A stretch of DNA of 43,332 bases from Rhodoferax sp. (GTDB taxonomy: Bacteria > Pseudomonadota > Gammaproteobacteria > Burkholderiales > Burkholderiaceae_C), in NCBI RefSeq assembly GCF_023701345.1, contig NZ_JAMPXE010000011.1, forward strand, positions 1 through 43,332. The letters run 5' to 3'. Each line of letters opens with the position of its first letter. Positions within the stretch are counted from its first letter, which is position 1. Below, piece after piece: positions 24,859 through 33,184 of the stretch. The notes beneath the pieces were generated by a model. That model did no database searches and was not told the origin of the DNA. It saw only the letters and a program-made list of their open reading frames with translations. Both the position numbers and the translations under genes were made by a program.

Positions 24859-24864
24859 GGTCGC

Positions 24865-26664
24865 ATGGACAACGTCGGCTACCAAAAGACCTTGCGACCA
24901 AGCTGGTTTGTCGGCTTGATCATCCTCTTTTGTTTCAATCCATTCCAGGCCCTGGCAAAGGATGTGGCGATCGGTGTCTTTGCCTACCAGGGTGAGCAGG
25001 CAGCAACGTCCGATTGGAATCCGCTCATCAGTTACCTGAACCAAACGCTGCCAGATCACCGTTTCCGCCTGGAAAACCATGACGCCGAAAGCTTGCGCCA
25101 GGCCATCGCCGGGGAGCGCATCGATCTGGTGATCACCAACCCGGGGTACTACATCGCCATGGAGGCCGCATTCGGCCTCAGCCGCATCGCCACGCTGGAG
25201 TCTTCGGGCCTGTCGGCCGCCAAGGCGCTGGGCTCGGTGGTCCTGGTCCGGAGCGACCGAACGGATTTGCAGGAACTCTCCGACCTGGCGGGGAAACGTA
25301 TGGCTGCCGTTGCACCGGACGCCTTTGGCGGCTACCTGCTGGCAGCCCAGGAAATGCTGCACAACGGGGTCGATCCGGAATCGGATCTCAAGGAAATTCG
25401 GTTCATTGGCTTGCCGATGGACCAGATCGTCGAGGCTGTGCAACAGGGCCAAGTGGATGCCGGCATCGTGCGCGCCTGTGTACCAGAGCAAATGGTGCGC
25501 GAAAAACGGCTCGCCCCAGCGGACTTCCGGGTGTTGTCGCAGCGCCAGGAAAACCAGTTTCCGTGCGCGCTGTCGACCCCCCTTTATCCGAACTGGCCGC
25601 TGGCCGTGACCCGGCAGACCGACCCGGTGCTGGCCAAACAGGTCGCCCGCGCCCTGTTGTCCATGCCACAAACAGCAGACGGCATGGGCTGGACTGTCCC
25701 GGCGGACTACCAGCCGGTACACGACTTGTACCGGGAACTGCGCGTCGGCCCGTACGCCTACCTGCGGGAAATCACGCCTGAAGGGCTGGCGCGGCGTTTC
25801 TGGCCCTGGCTGCTGGGTGCCTTGATGGCGTTGCTGGCCTGGATCATCCACACCGTCCGGGCCGAGCATCTGGTCCTGCGTCGGACCGCGCAATTGCGTG
25901 ATTCGCTCCATGCCAGGGAGCAGGCAGAGACCCGCATGCGCGAAAGCCAGGAGCAGATGGAACACCTCTCAAGGCTGTCTGTGCTGGGCGAACTGTCGGG
26001 CAACCTGGCGCATGAACTGAACCAGCCCTTGACCACCATCGGCACCTATGCCCGCACCGTGCTGCGCCGCCAGGACAGCGGCCGCCTGACGCCGGAAGCC
26101 ATCAGCGAAGCCTGCAGCCAGATCGTCAGCGAAGCCGAGCGGGCCGGCGGCATCGTGCAGCGCATCCGCCATTTCGCCAAAAAACGCAGCGCCGTGCGCG
26201 AGCCGGTTGACCTGGTGCTCATTGCCAAAGAAGCGCGCCACCTGATCATCGGCATGCTGGCCCATCCGCCCACCATCCACTTCGACAATCGGCTACCCGA
26301 CCACTGCCGGGTGTTGGCGGACGGCCCGCAAATCCAGCAGGTCCTGCTGAACCTGATCAAAAATGCCCTTGATGCCGGGCGCAACCTGCCACCCGAGCGG
26401 CACCGTGTCCAGGTGATTGTTGAAGCCGTTGACCACTGGGTTCACCTCCACGTCATTGACCAGGGGTGCGGTCTCGAACCGCCGCAATTGGCGCACCTGT
26501 TCGAACCATTTTTTACCACCAAACCGGATGGTCTGGGCCTTGGCCTGCCGATCTGCAAAACCATCATCGAAGCCCATGGCGGCCGGCTCTGGGCCGAACC
26601 CAATGCCGCTGGCCCGGGCATGTGCTTTTCCTTCTCACTCCCCTGCCATGACCTACCCACCTGA
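24865..26664 (+). CDS. ttrS: Tetrathionate-responsive sensor histidine kinase TtrS
   Basis: The 599-residue protein (from ATG 24865) has an N-terminal membrane or signal segment (about 14-30), a periplasmic PhnD-like binding domain (about 33-300, DVAIGVFAYQGEQAA, TNPGYYIAME), a second membrane segment (about 313-331) and a histidine kinase. H-box LAHELNQPLTTIG has histidine near residue 382; N-box VLLNLIKNALDAG and G-box GLGLGLPICKTI are intact. This matches Salmonella TtrS, which senses tetrathionate and phosphorylates TtrR. A TTG at 24826 would add 13 residues. It overlaps ttrR by 17 bp, implying translational coupling. Confidence 0.9.
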   Translation: MDNVGYQKTLRPSWFVGLIILFCFNPFQALAKDVAIGVFAYQGEQAATSDWNPLISYLNQTLPDHRFRLENHDAESLRQAIAGERIDLVITNPGYYIAMEAAFGLSRIATLESSGLSAAKALGSVVLVRSDRTDLQELSDLAGKRMAAVAPDAFGGYLLAAQEMLHNGVDPESDLKEIRFIGLPMDQIVEAVQQGQVDAGIVRACVPEQMVREKRLAPADFRVLSQRQENQFPCALSTPLYPNWPLAVTRQTDPVLAKQVARALLSMPQTADGMGWTVPADYQPVHDLYRELRVGPYAYLREITPEGLARRFWPWLLGALMALLAWIIHTVRAEHLVLRRTAQLRDSLHAREQAETRMRESQEQMEHLSRLSVLGELSGNLAHELNQPLTTIGTYARTVLRRQDSGRLTPEAISEACSQIVSEAERAGGIVQRIRHFAKKRSAVREPVDLVLIAKEARHLIIGMLAHPPTIHFDNRLPDHCRVLADGPQIQQVLLNLIKNALDAGRNLPPERHRVQVIVEAVDHWVHLHVIDQGCGLEPPQLAHLFEPFFTTKPDGLGLGLPICKTIIEAHGGRLWAEPNAAGPGMCFSFSLPCHDLPT

Positions 26665-27280
26665 AGATTGCCTCGTCCACGTCGTTGACGATGATGCTGG
26701 CCTGCGCCGCTCCCTGCGTTTTCTGCTCGATTCAGTGGGCTGGAGCGTCAGGCTCTACGCCTCGGCGGAAGAATTCCTCGACCTTGCCGCGCCGCCCACC
26801 CAGCCGTCCTGCCTGCTGCTTGACATCCGCATGCCGGCCATGAGCGGCCTGGAACTGCAACAGGTGCTGCGCGAGCGCGGTGTGCTTCTGCCGATCCTGT
26901 TCATGACCGGCCACGCCGATGTGTCGATGGCGGTGCAGGCCATGAAATCCGGCGCCAGCGACTTCATCGAGAAACCGTTCAAGGACCAGGTGCTGCTCGA
27001 TACCGTGGCCGCGGCCATCCGGCGCAGTGCCGAGGCGCTGGAGGAAACGCAGCGGCGCGATGCCGCCTTGAGTGTGCTGGCCGCGCTCTCGCCCCGTGAA
27101 AAAGAAGCCGCCCGCCTGATCGCGCGCGGCCAACCGAACAAGCTGATTGCGGCCAGCCTGGGCATCAGCGAAAAGACGGTGCACATCCACCGTCAGCACA
27201 TCATGGAAAAAGCCGCCATTTCATCTGCCGCCGAACTGGCCCGCCTGATGCTGCGGGCCGATCCGGCGGCGCTGGATTAG
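26648..27280 (+). CDS. ttrR: Response regulator TtrR (FixJ/NarL type)
   Basis: The 210-residue regulator begins at ATG 26648 inside the end of ttrS. Receiver domain about 8-122: acidic pocket VVDDDAG, phospho-acceptor Asp in LLLDIRMP (about residue 59), lysine in IEKPFKD. LuxR-type helix-turn-helix at about 145-205: LSPREKEAARLIARGQPNKLIAASLGISEKTVHIHR. It should activate ttrBCA. Its stop is only 11 bp from the ttrA stop on the opposite strand, so the operons face each other tail to tail. Confidence 0.93.
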   Translation: MTYPPEDCLVHVVDDDAGLRRSLRFLLDSVGWSVRLYASAEEFLDLAAPPTQPSCLLLDIRMPAMSGLELQQVLRERGVLLPILFMTGHADVSMAVQAMKSGASDFIEKPFKDQVLLDTVAAAIRRSAEALEETQRRDAALSVLAALSPREKEAARLIARGQPNKLIAASLGISEKTVHIHRQHIMEKAAISSAAELARLMLRADPAALD

Positions 27281-27291
27281 CGCTGCGTCGC

Positions 27292-30200
27292 TCAGGCCCG
27301 GCGCAGGGTCGCCGGCAAGCCGTTGCGCACCGCGGCGCCGGAGACCGCATCGACCCAGGGCGATTTGTCAGGGCGGGTCGGGTCGATCAGGCCAATGTCG
27401 TTCAGGTTGACCCCGGCCGCCAGACGCCGGTCCTGCGGCTGGCGGGCCTCTCCAAGGCGATGCGCCCGAGCCCCCAGTTCACGATGGCCGAAGCCATGCT
27501 CGAATGCCGCCACCCCAGGCGTGATGCCGGCATGCACCATGACCCGGGCCTTGAGGCTGCCCGCCGGCGTCGTGATCACCGTCAGATCGCCCATTTTCAA
27601 ATGCAGGCGCTGGGCATCGTCCGGATGGATCAGCACCGGGTTTTCCGGATGCAGGCCGAGCAGACGGGTGGCCCCGATCGAGTACGGGTTTTGCAGCGCC
27701 GACTTGTAGCTGACCAGTTGCATGGGCCACTTGTCAACCGGATAGAGCTTGCGCACTGGCGTGCCATCGGCAAACGAGGGCTCGACCCAGCTCGCGCAAC
27801 CGCTGTAGCGTTTGCCCGTCAGGCTGTTCTTCGAGGCGCCGACATTCTCGTTCCACAAATGGGACATGGCCTTCATCGGGTTACGCATCCACTCCGGATT
27901 TTCCTCGTCGTAGGCGTCCTTGCCCGGCTGATAGCGACCGCCCCGGCTGAACAGGAAAGCGACCTTGGCCACCTCTTCAGGCTTCAGCGTCTTTTCCAGC
28001 AACGGGCGAATGCGCTCGACACCGCTGAGGCGAATGTCGTCCTCGGTCGCATCGGCCACCGGCTCCTTGCCCAGCCAGGCAATGTTGGCGCCACCGCGCA
28101 AGTACCAGTCCTCGGGCCCGTTCAGGTCATAGGTGTTGCCGTCCGGATCACTGAGCGCCGCCGCGCCAAAGCCGGGCAGCTGCATGGCCTTGGCCAGCGC
28201 GATGAAGAAGGTTTCCATGCCGATGGCACGGCCCTCGGGCGTCTTCGCCGCTTTGGGCTCGATGACCGGCCAGCGCGCGCCCATCGCCTTGGTGGGGACG
28301 CCGTTCCAGGCCGCCACCCAGCCCCAGCTCTCGTACATCAGCGAATCCGGAATGATGTAGTCGGCGTAGGCGTTGCTCTCGTTGATGAAGGGGTCGACCG
28401 AGATGATCAGTGGCAGCTTTTTCGGATCGGCCAGGTCCTTGGCAATCTTGTTGCGCAGACCAGTGACGCCGTACAGCGGATTGGACGACCAGAGCACCAG
28501 CGCCTTCAGCGCATAAGGGTAGCCACTGATGCCGCCGGGCAGCAGTTCGGTGGTGAGGCCGGGCGCATTGGGAAACCATGGCGCGGTTGCCGGATAGGGC
28601 TTGTTGTCCGCTTTCCTGGCGGCAAATTCGGCGGTTTTCTCATAAGGCACATTGCGCCCCAGCGGGGTGCCGGAAGGCTTGACCATGCCGGGAAAAGTAG
28701 CCAGGTTGTAGCGCGGCCCCTCGCCGCTGTCCTTGAAGCCGCCGCCGTTGGCAACGAAACCGCCCTTCCAGTTGATATTGCCCAGCAGCGCATTGATGCT
28801 CATCAGCGCATAGGCGTTGTAGAAACCGCTGCCACTCATCATGCCGCCGTGGGCGATGACCGAGGCGTGTTTGCCGTGCGAGGCCAGCTCCTTGGCCAGC
28901 GCCGCCAGGGTCTCGGCCGGGATGCCACAGGCCTGGGCATAGGCGCCCAGCTCCATGCGCATGGCTTCTTCACGCAGCAGTTGCAGCGAGGACTTAACCC
29001 GGATCTCCTGGCCGCCGACCGCCAGCATGGTGTCAACAAACAGAGGGGCCGGACCCTTGGCCTGGTCGCTGAACACCGGCTTGCCCGCATCATCCAGACA
29101 AACGAAGGCATCGCCCTCTTTGTAGCGTTCTTCTTCAGGCATTTCGACGCCCAGGTCGGAGGCGCGCAGGAAGCGCCGCTCGCGCGGATGTTTCGGCTCA
29201 ACCACGACCAGATGGGTCGCGTTGGAGAACGAGGGTTCGCCATTTTCCTTGGCCAGTTCAGCGTTCGGAAAACTCAGGAACCGGCTGTCAATGCGTTCGT
29301 TCTCGAACAGCCAGCGGATGATGGACATTGCCATCGCACCGTCGGTTCCCGGGCGGATGGGCAACCAGCGACCCCGATCACCACTGGCGCGGTTGTCGGC
29401 GTGGGTCAGCACCGGGTCGACCACCACATAGGACAGCTTGCCCTCGGTGCGCGCCTTGGCGACCAAGGTGCCCTGGCGCTTGAACGGGTTGCCGGCCTGC
29501 CCGGGTGCCGTGCCGACAAAGAGCACAAACTCCGCATTGGCAAAATCCGGCTTGCAATGCGGCATGGCCTTCATGTCGCCGAACAGTGCGCCCGAACCCG
29601 AACGGTAGGAGCCGCCGCAATAAGAGCCATGGCCGACGAAGTTGAGGGTGCCGTAGGACTGCTGGAAGAATCGGCGCGCGAAGCTGTCACGACCATCGTT
29701 GACGCTGGACAGCACCGCCACCTGGTTGACGCGGGGCCCGAGCGCCGGCTGGGTGCTGTCAATGGGCGTTTTCAGATCGCGCAGGGCAGCCAGTCCATCG
29801 ACGTGCCCTTCGCCAAACAAGTCGCCGCCTTCGACCAGCTCCTTGACCAGTTGATCAAAGGCAATCGGCTCCCATTGACCGCTGTTGCGCGAACCGACGC
29901 GCTTGAGCGGCGTCAGGACGCGATACGGCGAGTCAATTTGCTGCGCCACCGCGTTGCCGCGTCCGCAAGCCGTGGAGCGCCCCGCCAAGCCCTTGCCCTT
30001 GTGGGCGGAAATGGCAATGAAACTCTCACGCACGCTGGCCTTCATCGGCAGGTGCGGATCGGTGGAAAGGGGACTGTAGGGGTTGCCCGCGACCCGCAGC
30101 ACTTTGCCTGAAGCACGGTCGATGCGCACGCGCACGCCGCACATCGTGGTGCAACCCAGGCAAGTCGTGTAGCTGATCTGCTGGGCTGGATTGATGTCGA

Positions 30201-30378
30201 GATTGCCCTGGCGATCCACGCGGAACTCGGGTGCCGGGGCGTCCCCCGCTGTTTTGTGCTTGGGGGCATCCTTGCCAAGCAGCTTGCCAACCACACGGCC
30301 CGCGGTTTCGGAGTAGCCGACGGCAAAGGCGGCCAGACCACCAAGTGCGAGAACTTGACGACGTTTGCTGATTTTCAT
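27292..30378 (-). CDS. ttrA: Tetrathionate reductase catalytic subunit TtrA (molybdopterin)
   Basis: The 1028-residue molybdopterin-bis-guanine-dinucleotide enzyme reduces tetrathionate to thiosulfate in the periplasm. Twin-arginine signal at the start (KISKRRQVLALGG). [4Fe-4S] cysteines C73, C76, C80 and C138 (CLGCTTMC and STACGRG). The candidate molybdenum-ligand cysteine lies in GHGSYCGGSYRSGSGAL. Close matches to Salmonella TtrA run the full length (GGDLFGEGHVDGL, IAHGGMMSGSGFYNA, SGYPYALKA, GFGHRELGA). ATG 30378 has GGAG seven bases upstream; its ATGA overlaps the ttrC stop. Third gene of the ttrBCA order. Confidence 0.95.
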   Translation of the reverse strand: MKISKRRQVLALGGLAAFAVGYSETAGRVVGKLLGKDAPKHKTAGDAPAPEFRVDRQGNLDINPAQQISYTTCLGCTTMCGVRVRIDRASGKVLRVAGNPYSPLSTDPHLPMKASVRESFIAISAHKGKGLAGRSTACGRGNAVAQQIDSPYRVLTPLKRVGSRNSGQWEPIAFDQLVKELVEGGDLFGEGHVDGLAALRDLKTPIDSTQPALGPRVNQVAVLSSVNDGRDSFARRFFQQSYGTLNFVGHGSYCGGSYRSGSGALFGDMKAMPHCKPDFANAEFVLFVGTAPGQAGNPFKRQGTLVAKARTEGKLSYVVVDPVLTHADNRASGDRGRWLPIRPGTDGAMAMSIIRWLFENERIDSRFLSFPNAELAKENGEPSFSNATHLVVVEPKHPRERRFLRASDLGVEMPEEERYKEGDAFVCLDDAGKPVFSDQAKGPAPLFVDTMLAVGGQEIRVKSSLQLLREEAMRMELGAYAQACGIPAETLAALAKELASHGKHASVIAHGGMMSGSGFYNAYALMSINALLGNINWKGGFVANGGGFKDSGEGPRYNLATFPGMVKPSGTPLGRNVPYEKTAEFAARKADNKPYPATAPWFPNAPGLTTELLPGGISGYPYALKALVLWSSNPLYGVTGLRNKIAKDLADPKKLPLIISVDPFINESNAYADYIIPDSLMYESWGWVAAWNGVPTKAMGARWPVIEPKAAKTPEGRAIGMETFFIALAKAMQLPGFGAAALSDPDGNTYDLNGPEDWYLRGGANIAWLGKEPVADATEDDIRLSGVERIRPLLEKTLKPEEVAKVAFLFSRGGRYQPGKDAYDEENPEWMRNPMKAMSHLWNENVGASKNSLTGKRYSGCASWVEPSFADGTPVRKLYPVDKWPMQLVSYKSALQNPYSIGATRLLGLHPENPVLIHPDDAQRLHLKMGDLTVITTPAGSLKARVMVHAGITPGVAAFEHGFGHRELGARAHRLGEARQPQDRRLAAGVNLNDIGLIDPTRPDKSPWVDAVSGAAVRNGLPATLRRA

Positions 30379-31460
30379 GATTGAACTCCGTGGTCTTGCG
30401 CCAGATCGTCCCAAGGGATAAGGCTGGTCAGAACAATGTAAAGGGTGAGACACAGACCGACCATGCCGACGATGCCCAGCAGGCCATCGGGCGTCAGGGT
30501 CAGGGCATAGTGAGGGGTGGTGGCGCCCATCTTGGGCAGGCTCTGGCTGACCATCAGGACGACCCAGCGCACCAGCCAGGCCCCCTGCAGGGCGAAGAGC
30601 GCCGGCAGGACCAGCGTATGACGCCGGGAGCTAGCGAGCCACAGCGTGAGCAGGGTGCTGCCCATCAGCCAGGCGCCGGTAACCCACCAGCTGAACGCGC
30701 CCTGCATCGCCGCCAGCGCCTCGGCCGCTGCACGCGATAAGCCGGATACACCCGTCAGCCACCAGACCAGCAATAGCAACAGGGTTGCCCATTGGCTGCG
30801 CACCAGCCAGCGATTGAGCAAAGGCGCAGCCGTCTTGTGGCCACCCAAGGCTTCAAACAGGCCGGTCATGCCCAGGCCGCCGCTCAGCGCAGTGACCAAA
30901 AAGAGCAGTGGCAGCACCGGGCTGTGCCACAGTGGTCGCGCCTGCACCACCATCACTTCCATGCCGGTGTAGAGCAGGATCAGCGCAGCGCCTATGCCGC
31001 CAAGAAGCGCCGCCGCCTTGATGGCGCCCGGGTTGTCATGGCCACCCAAGGCCAGCAGGCGGTAGACCCCGGCGAACTTGGCGCCGGATCCGCCCAATGC
31101 GGCCAGTTGCGGGCGCAAACAGAGCCAGGCGTAGAGGAACAGTCCGGACAGGTACAGCGGAATAAAGAAGGACCCCCAGGCCATCCATGACCCTAAATTC
31201 GGGTGCAGGTAAAAATTGAGGAATCGTCCTGGCTGGTGCAGGTCGGCCAGCAAGGCGACCGGACCGGCCAAGCCGCAGACCAGTGCCACCAGCAGCGCCC
31301 GCCGGGAGACATTGCGCCAGTCGGGATGGCGCCAGGCAAGCCCGGGCAAGGACAACAAGAAGGCACTGGTGGAAATGCCGATCAGAAAGAAATAGGTCAC
31401 GGCCCAGGGCAACCAGGCCGGCTCCCGTGCAAAACCCAGAATTTCAACCGTCGTGTTCAT
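30375..31460 (-). CDS. ttrC: Tetrathionate reductase membrane subunit TtrC (NrfD/PsrC family)
   Basis: The 361-residue integral membrane protein has about nine hydrophobic helices and is the quinol oxidase and membrane anchor of the complex, passing electrons to TtrB. WAVTYFFLIGISTSAFLLSLPGL near the N terminus and DLHQPGRFLNFYLHPNLGSWMAWGSFF are NrfD-type signatures. ATG 31460 has AAGGAG seven bases upstream and overlaps the ttrB stop as ATGA; its own stop overlaps the ttrA start the same way, so all three are translationally coupled. Confidence 0.93.
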   Translation of the reverse strand: MNTTVEILGFAREPAWLPWAVTYFFLIGISTSAFLLSLPGLAWRHPDWRNVSRRALLVALVCGLAGPVALLADLHQPGRFLNFYLHPNLGSWMAWGSFFIPLYLSGLFLYAWLCLRPQLAALGGSGAKFAGVYRLLALGGHDNPGAIKAAALLGGIGAALILLYTGMEVMVVQARPLWHSPVLPLLFLVTALSGGLGMTGLFEALGGHKTAAPLLNRWLVRSQWATLLLLLVWWLTGVSGLSRAAAEALAAMQGAFSWWVTGAWLMGSTLLTLWLASSRRHTLVLPALFALQGAWLVRWVVLMVSQSLPKMGATTPHYALTLTPDGLLGIVGMVGLCLTLYIVLTSLIPWDDLAQDHGVQS

Positions 31461-32188
31461 GTTGATGCTCCTTGTTGGCTCGGACGCCACATCATGTCGG
31501 CGGCAGAAGCGCCATCCACTCGGCCATTCAGGTGTGCGTCAAGGCCGATATAGAAGACCCTGGGCGACGTTTTGGCTTCCGGTTTCAGCACCTGAATGTG
31601 CCCCTCAGCCGCCTTCAGCCGCTGGCTGATCTCGCTGTGCGGGTCATTGGTATCGCCAAATATGCGTGCGCCGCCAACACAGGTTTCGACACAAGCGGGC
31701 AGCAGTCCGGCTTCGAGCCGATGGCTGCAAAAGGTGCACTTGTCGGCCTTGCCGGTGTCGTGATTGATGAAGCGCGCGTCGTACGGGCAGGCCTGGACGC
31801 AGTAGGCGCAGCCAACGCAACGGTCGCCGTCCACCAGCACAATGCCGTCCTCACGTTTAAAGGTAGCGCCCACCGGACACACGGGAATGCAGGGCGGCTG
31901 GTCACAGTGGTTGCACAAACGCGGCAGCACGGAGAGGCCGGTTTTGCCGTCCTGGCCAGTGACCGCGTAGGTCGCCACCACCGTGCGGAATTGGCCCTCG
32001 GGGGAGGCGTTTTCCATGGCACAGGCCATGGTGCAGGCCTGACAGGCAATGCAACGCCGGGTATCGACCAGCATCGACCAATGCGGGCCGGATGTTTCTG
32101 CGGCCATGGCTGGGACCGCCAGACCCGCGGTGACTGCCGGCAAGGCCGCGAAGAAGGCGCGCCGGGAAAGATCAGGATGAGCACTCAT
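31457..32188 (-). CDS. ttrB: Tetrathionate reductase iron-sulphur subunit TtrB
   Basis: The 243-residue electron-transfer subunit has a twin-arginine signal (LSRRAFFAALPAV, about 7-19) and four ferredoxin-like cysteine groups: RCIACQACTMAC, CNHCDQPPCIPVCP, RCVGCAYCVQACP, and KCTFCSHR with PACVETC, enough for four [4Fe-4S] clusters. It passes electrons from TtrC to TtrA in the periplasm. ATG 32188 has GGAG six bases upstream, but that GGAG lies in a predicted hairpin stem. First gene of the ttrBCA operon. Confidence 0.95.
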   Translation of the reverse strand: MSAHPDLSRRAFFAALPAVTAGLAVPAMAAETSGPHWSMLVDTRRCIACQACTMACAMENASPEGQFRTVVATYAVTGQDGKTGLSVLPRLCNHCDQPPCIPVCPVGATFKREDGIVLVDGDRCVGCAYCVQACPYDARFINHDTGKADKCTFCSHRLEAGLLPACVETCVGGARIFGDTNDPHSEISQRLKAAEGHIQVLKPEAKTSPRVFYIGLDAHLNGRVDGASAADMMWRPSQQGAST

Positions 32189-32193
32189 GCAAA

Positions 32194-32231
32194 GCTCCGT
32201 TTTTTGATGACGGAGCAAGATTAAGTCTTGC
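32194..32231 (-). promoter_or_regulatory. ttrB leader: hairpin covering the ribosome binding site, and an inverted repeat
   Basis: On the minus strand GCTCCGT (32216-32210) pairs with ACGGAGC (32200-32194) around a 9-nt A-rich loop. The 3' arm contains the whole GGAG ribosome binding site, 6 nt before the ttrB ATG. Immediately upstream GCAAGA-CTTAA-TCTTGC (32231-32215) is a perfect inverted repeat sharing two bases with the hairpin. The first could hold translation down; the second could be a TtrR operator or a competing hairpin. Confidence 0.5.
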
Positions 32232-32314
32232 GCTCAAAATTGAAAATTAGAAGAAATATACATGGCAATAGGTAAAAGTTCCTATCGCCTTGTTGCTGCG
32301 CCAAGTCTTCGCAA

Positions 32315-33160
32315 CTATTTGACCTGGCCCCGCACGTACAGTGGCATCACCTTGGGCAAATTGGCCTGGATGTCGGCAATGCGGGTGTTGCCGGAGGGAT
32401 GGGTTGACAACCATTGCGGTGGCGCCCCCCGGCTGGCTGCCGCCATTTTTTGCCACAGCGTGACACCGGCACGCGGATCAAAGCCGGCGCGCGCGGCGAG
32501 CTCCATGCCGACCAGGTCGGCATCGGATTCGTCGCTGCGGCTGAACTGCAGCGTGAGCAACTGCGCGCCGTAGCTGGTCACGGTCTGGCCCAACTGCCCC
32601 AGACCCAGCACATTGCTGAGCACATTGGCGCCGATACTGGTGGCCGCATTTTTCGCCATGCGGGCGCGAGCGTGCTCGCGCAGCGCGTGGGCAATCTCGT
32701 GGCCCATGACGGTGGCGATCTCGTCATCGGTCAATTGCAGCTGGTCCAGAATGCCGCTGTAAAACGCAATCTTGCCGCCCGGCATGCAAAACGCATTGAT
32801 CTGCTTACTGCCGATCAGGTTGACCTCCCAGCGCCAGTTTCTGGCGCGCGGGTTCCAGCCCAGCGCATGGGGAATGATGCGTTGCGCAATGGCGCGCAAA
32901 CGCCTGACTTGGGGATGGTTTTTGCCACCCAGCGCATTTTGGGCGGCGGCCTGTTGCAGCATCTCGGCATATTGCTGGGATGCCGATTGCTCCACGGTGT
33001 CGGCCGGCACCAGCCTGCTGAACAGCGAGTTGCCGCCCACTTCCACCCCTTCGCGGGCACCGCCCTGCGCCAGTGCCAGGCCAGGCGACAACAGCAGCAA
33101 GGCCATGCCCTGAAGCAGCGGCCGGCGCTGGCAGCACAGGCAAATGGTGTGGTTTGTCAT
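32315..33160 (-). CDS. M48-family zinc metalloprotease, periplasmic
   Basis: The 281-residue protein has an N-terminal signal segment (about 13-32, ending GLALAQ), zinc site HEIAH (residues 154-158) with the third ligand region ESDAD (about 211-215), and the downstream WLSTHPSGNTRIADI, typical of BepA/LoiP-type M48 proteases acting on envelope proteins. The Cys-rich start (CLCC) has no clear lipobox. It follows the GspE-type ATPase gene by 24 bp and is the last gene of that minus-strand group. The downstream ttrB gene is separated by 126 bp with its own control region. Confidence 0.9.
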   Translation of the reverse strand: MTNHTICLCCQRRPLLQGMALLLLSPGLALAQGGAREGVEVGGNSLFSRLVPADTVEQSASQQYAEMLQQAAAQNALGGKNHPQVRRLRAIAQRIIPHALGWNPRARNWRWEVNLIGSKQINAFCMPGGKIAFYSGILDQLQLTDDEIATVMGHEIAHALREHARARMAKNAATSIGANVLSNVLGLGQLGQTVTSYGAQLLTLQFSRSDESDADLVGMELAARAGFDPRAGVTLWQKMAAASRGAPPQWLSTHPSGNTRIADIQANLPKVMPLYVRGQVK

Positions 33161-33184
33161 GGTCTCTGGTTTACGGTTTTGGGA

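Noticed and set aside
23851-25965. A 704-codon open frame antisense to rsmI and ttrS
   Set aside because: It covers two unmistakable genes on the other strand and has no family features.
27460-30111. An 883-codon open frame antisense to ttrA
   Set aside because: It is a mirror of the high-GC ttrA coding strand, with low-complexity His/Arg/Gln-rich translation and no recognisable domain; ttrA is clearly the real gene.
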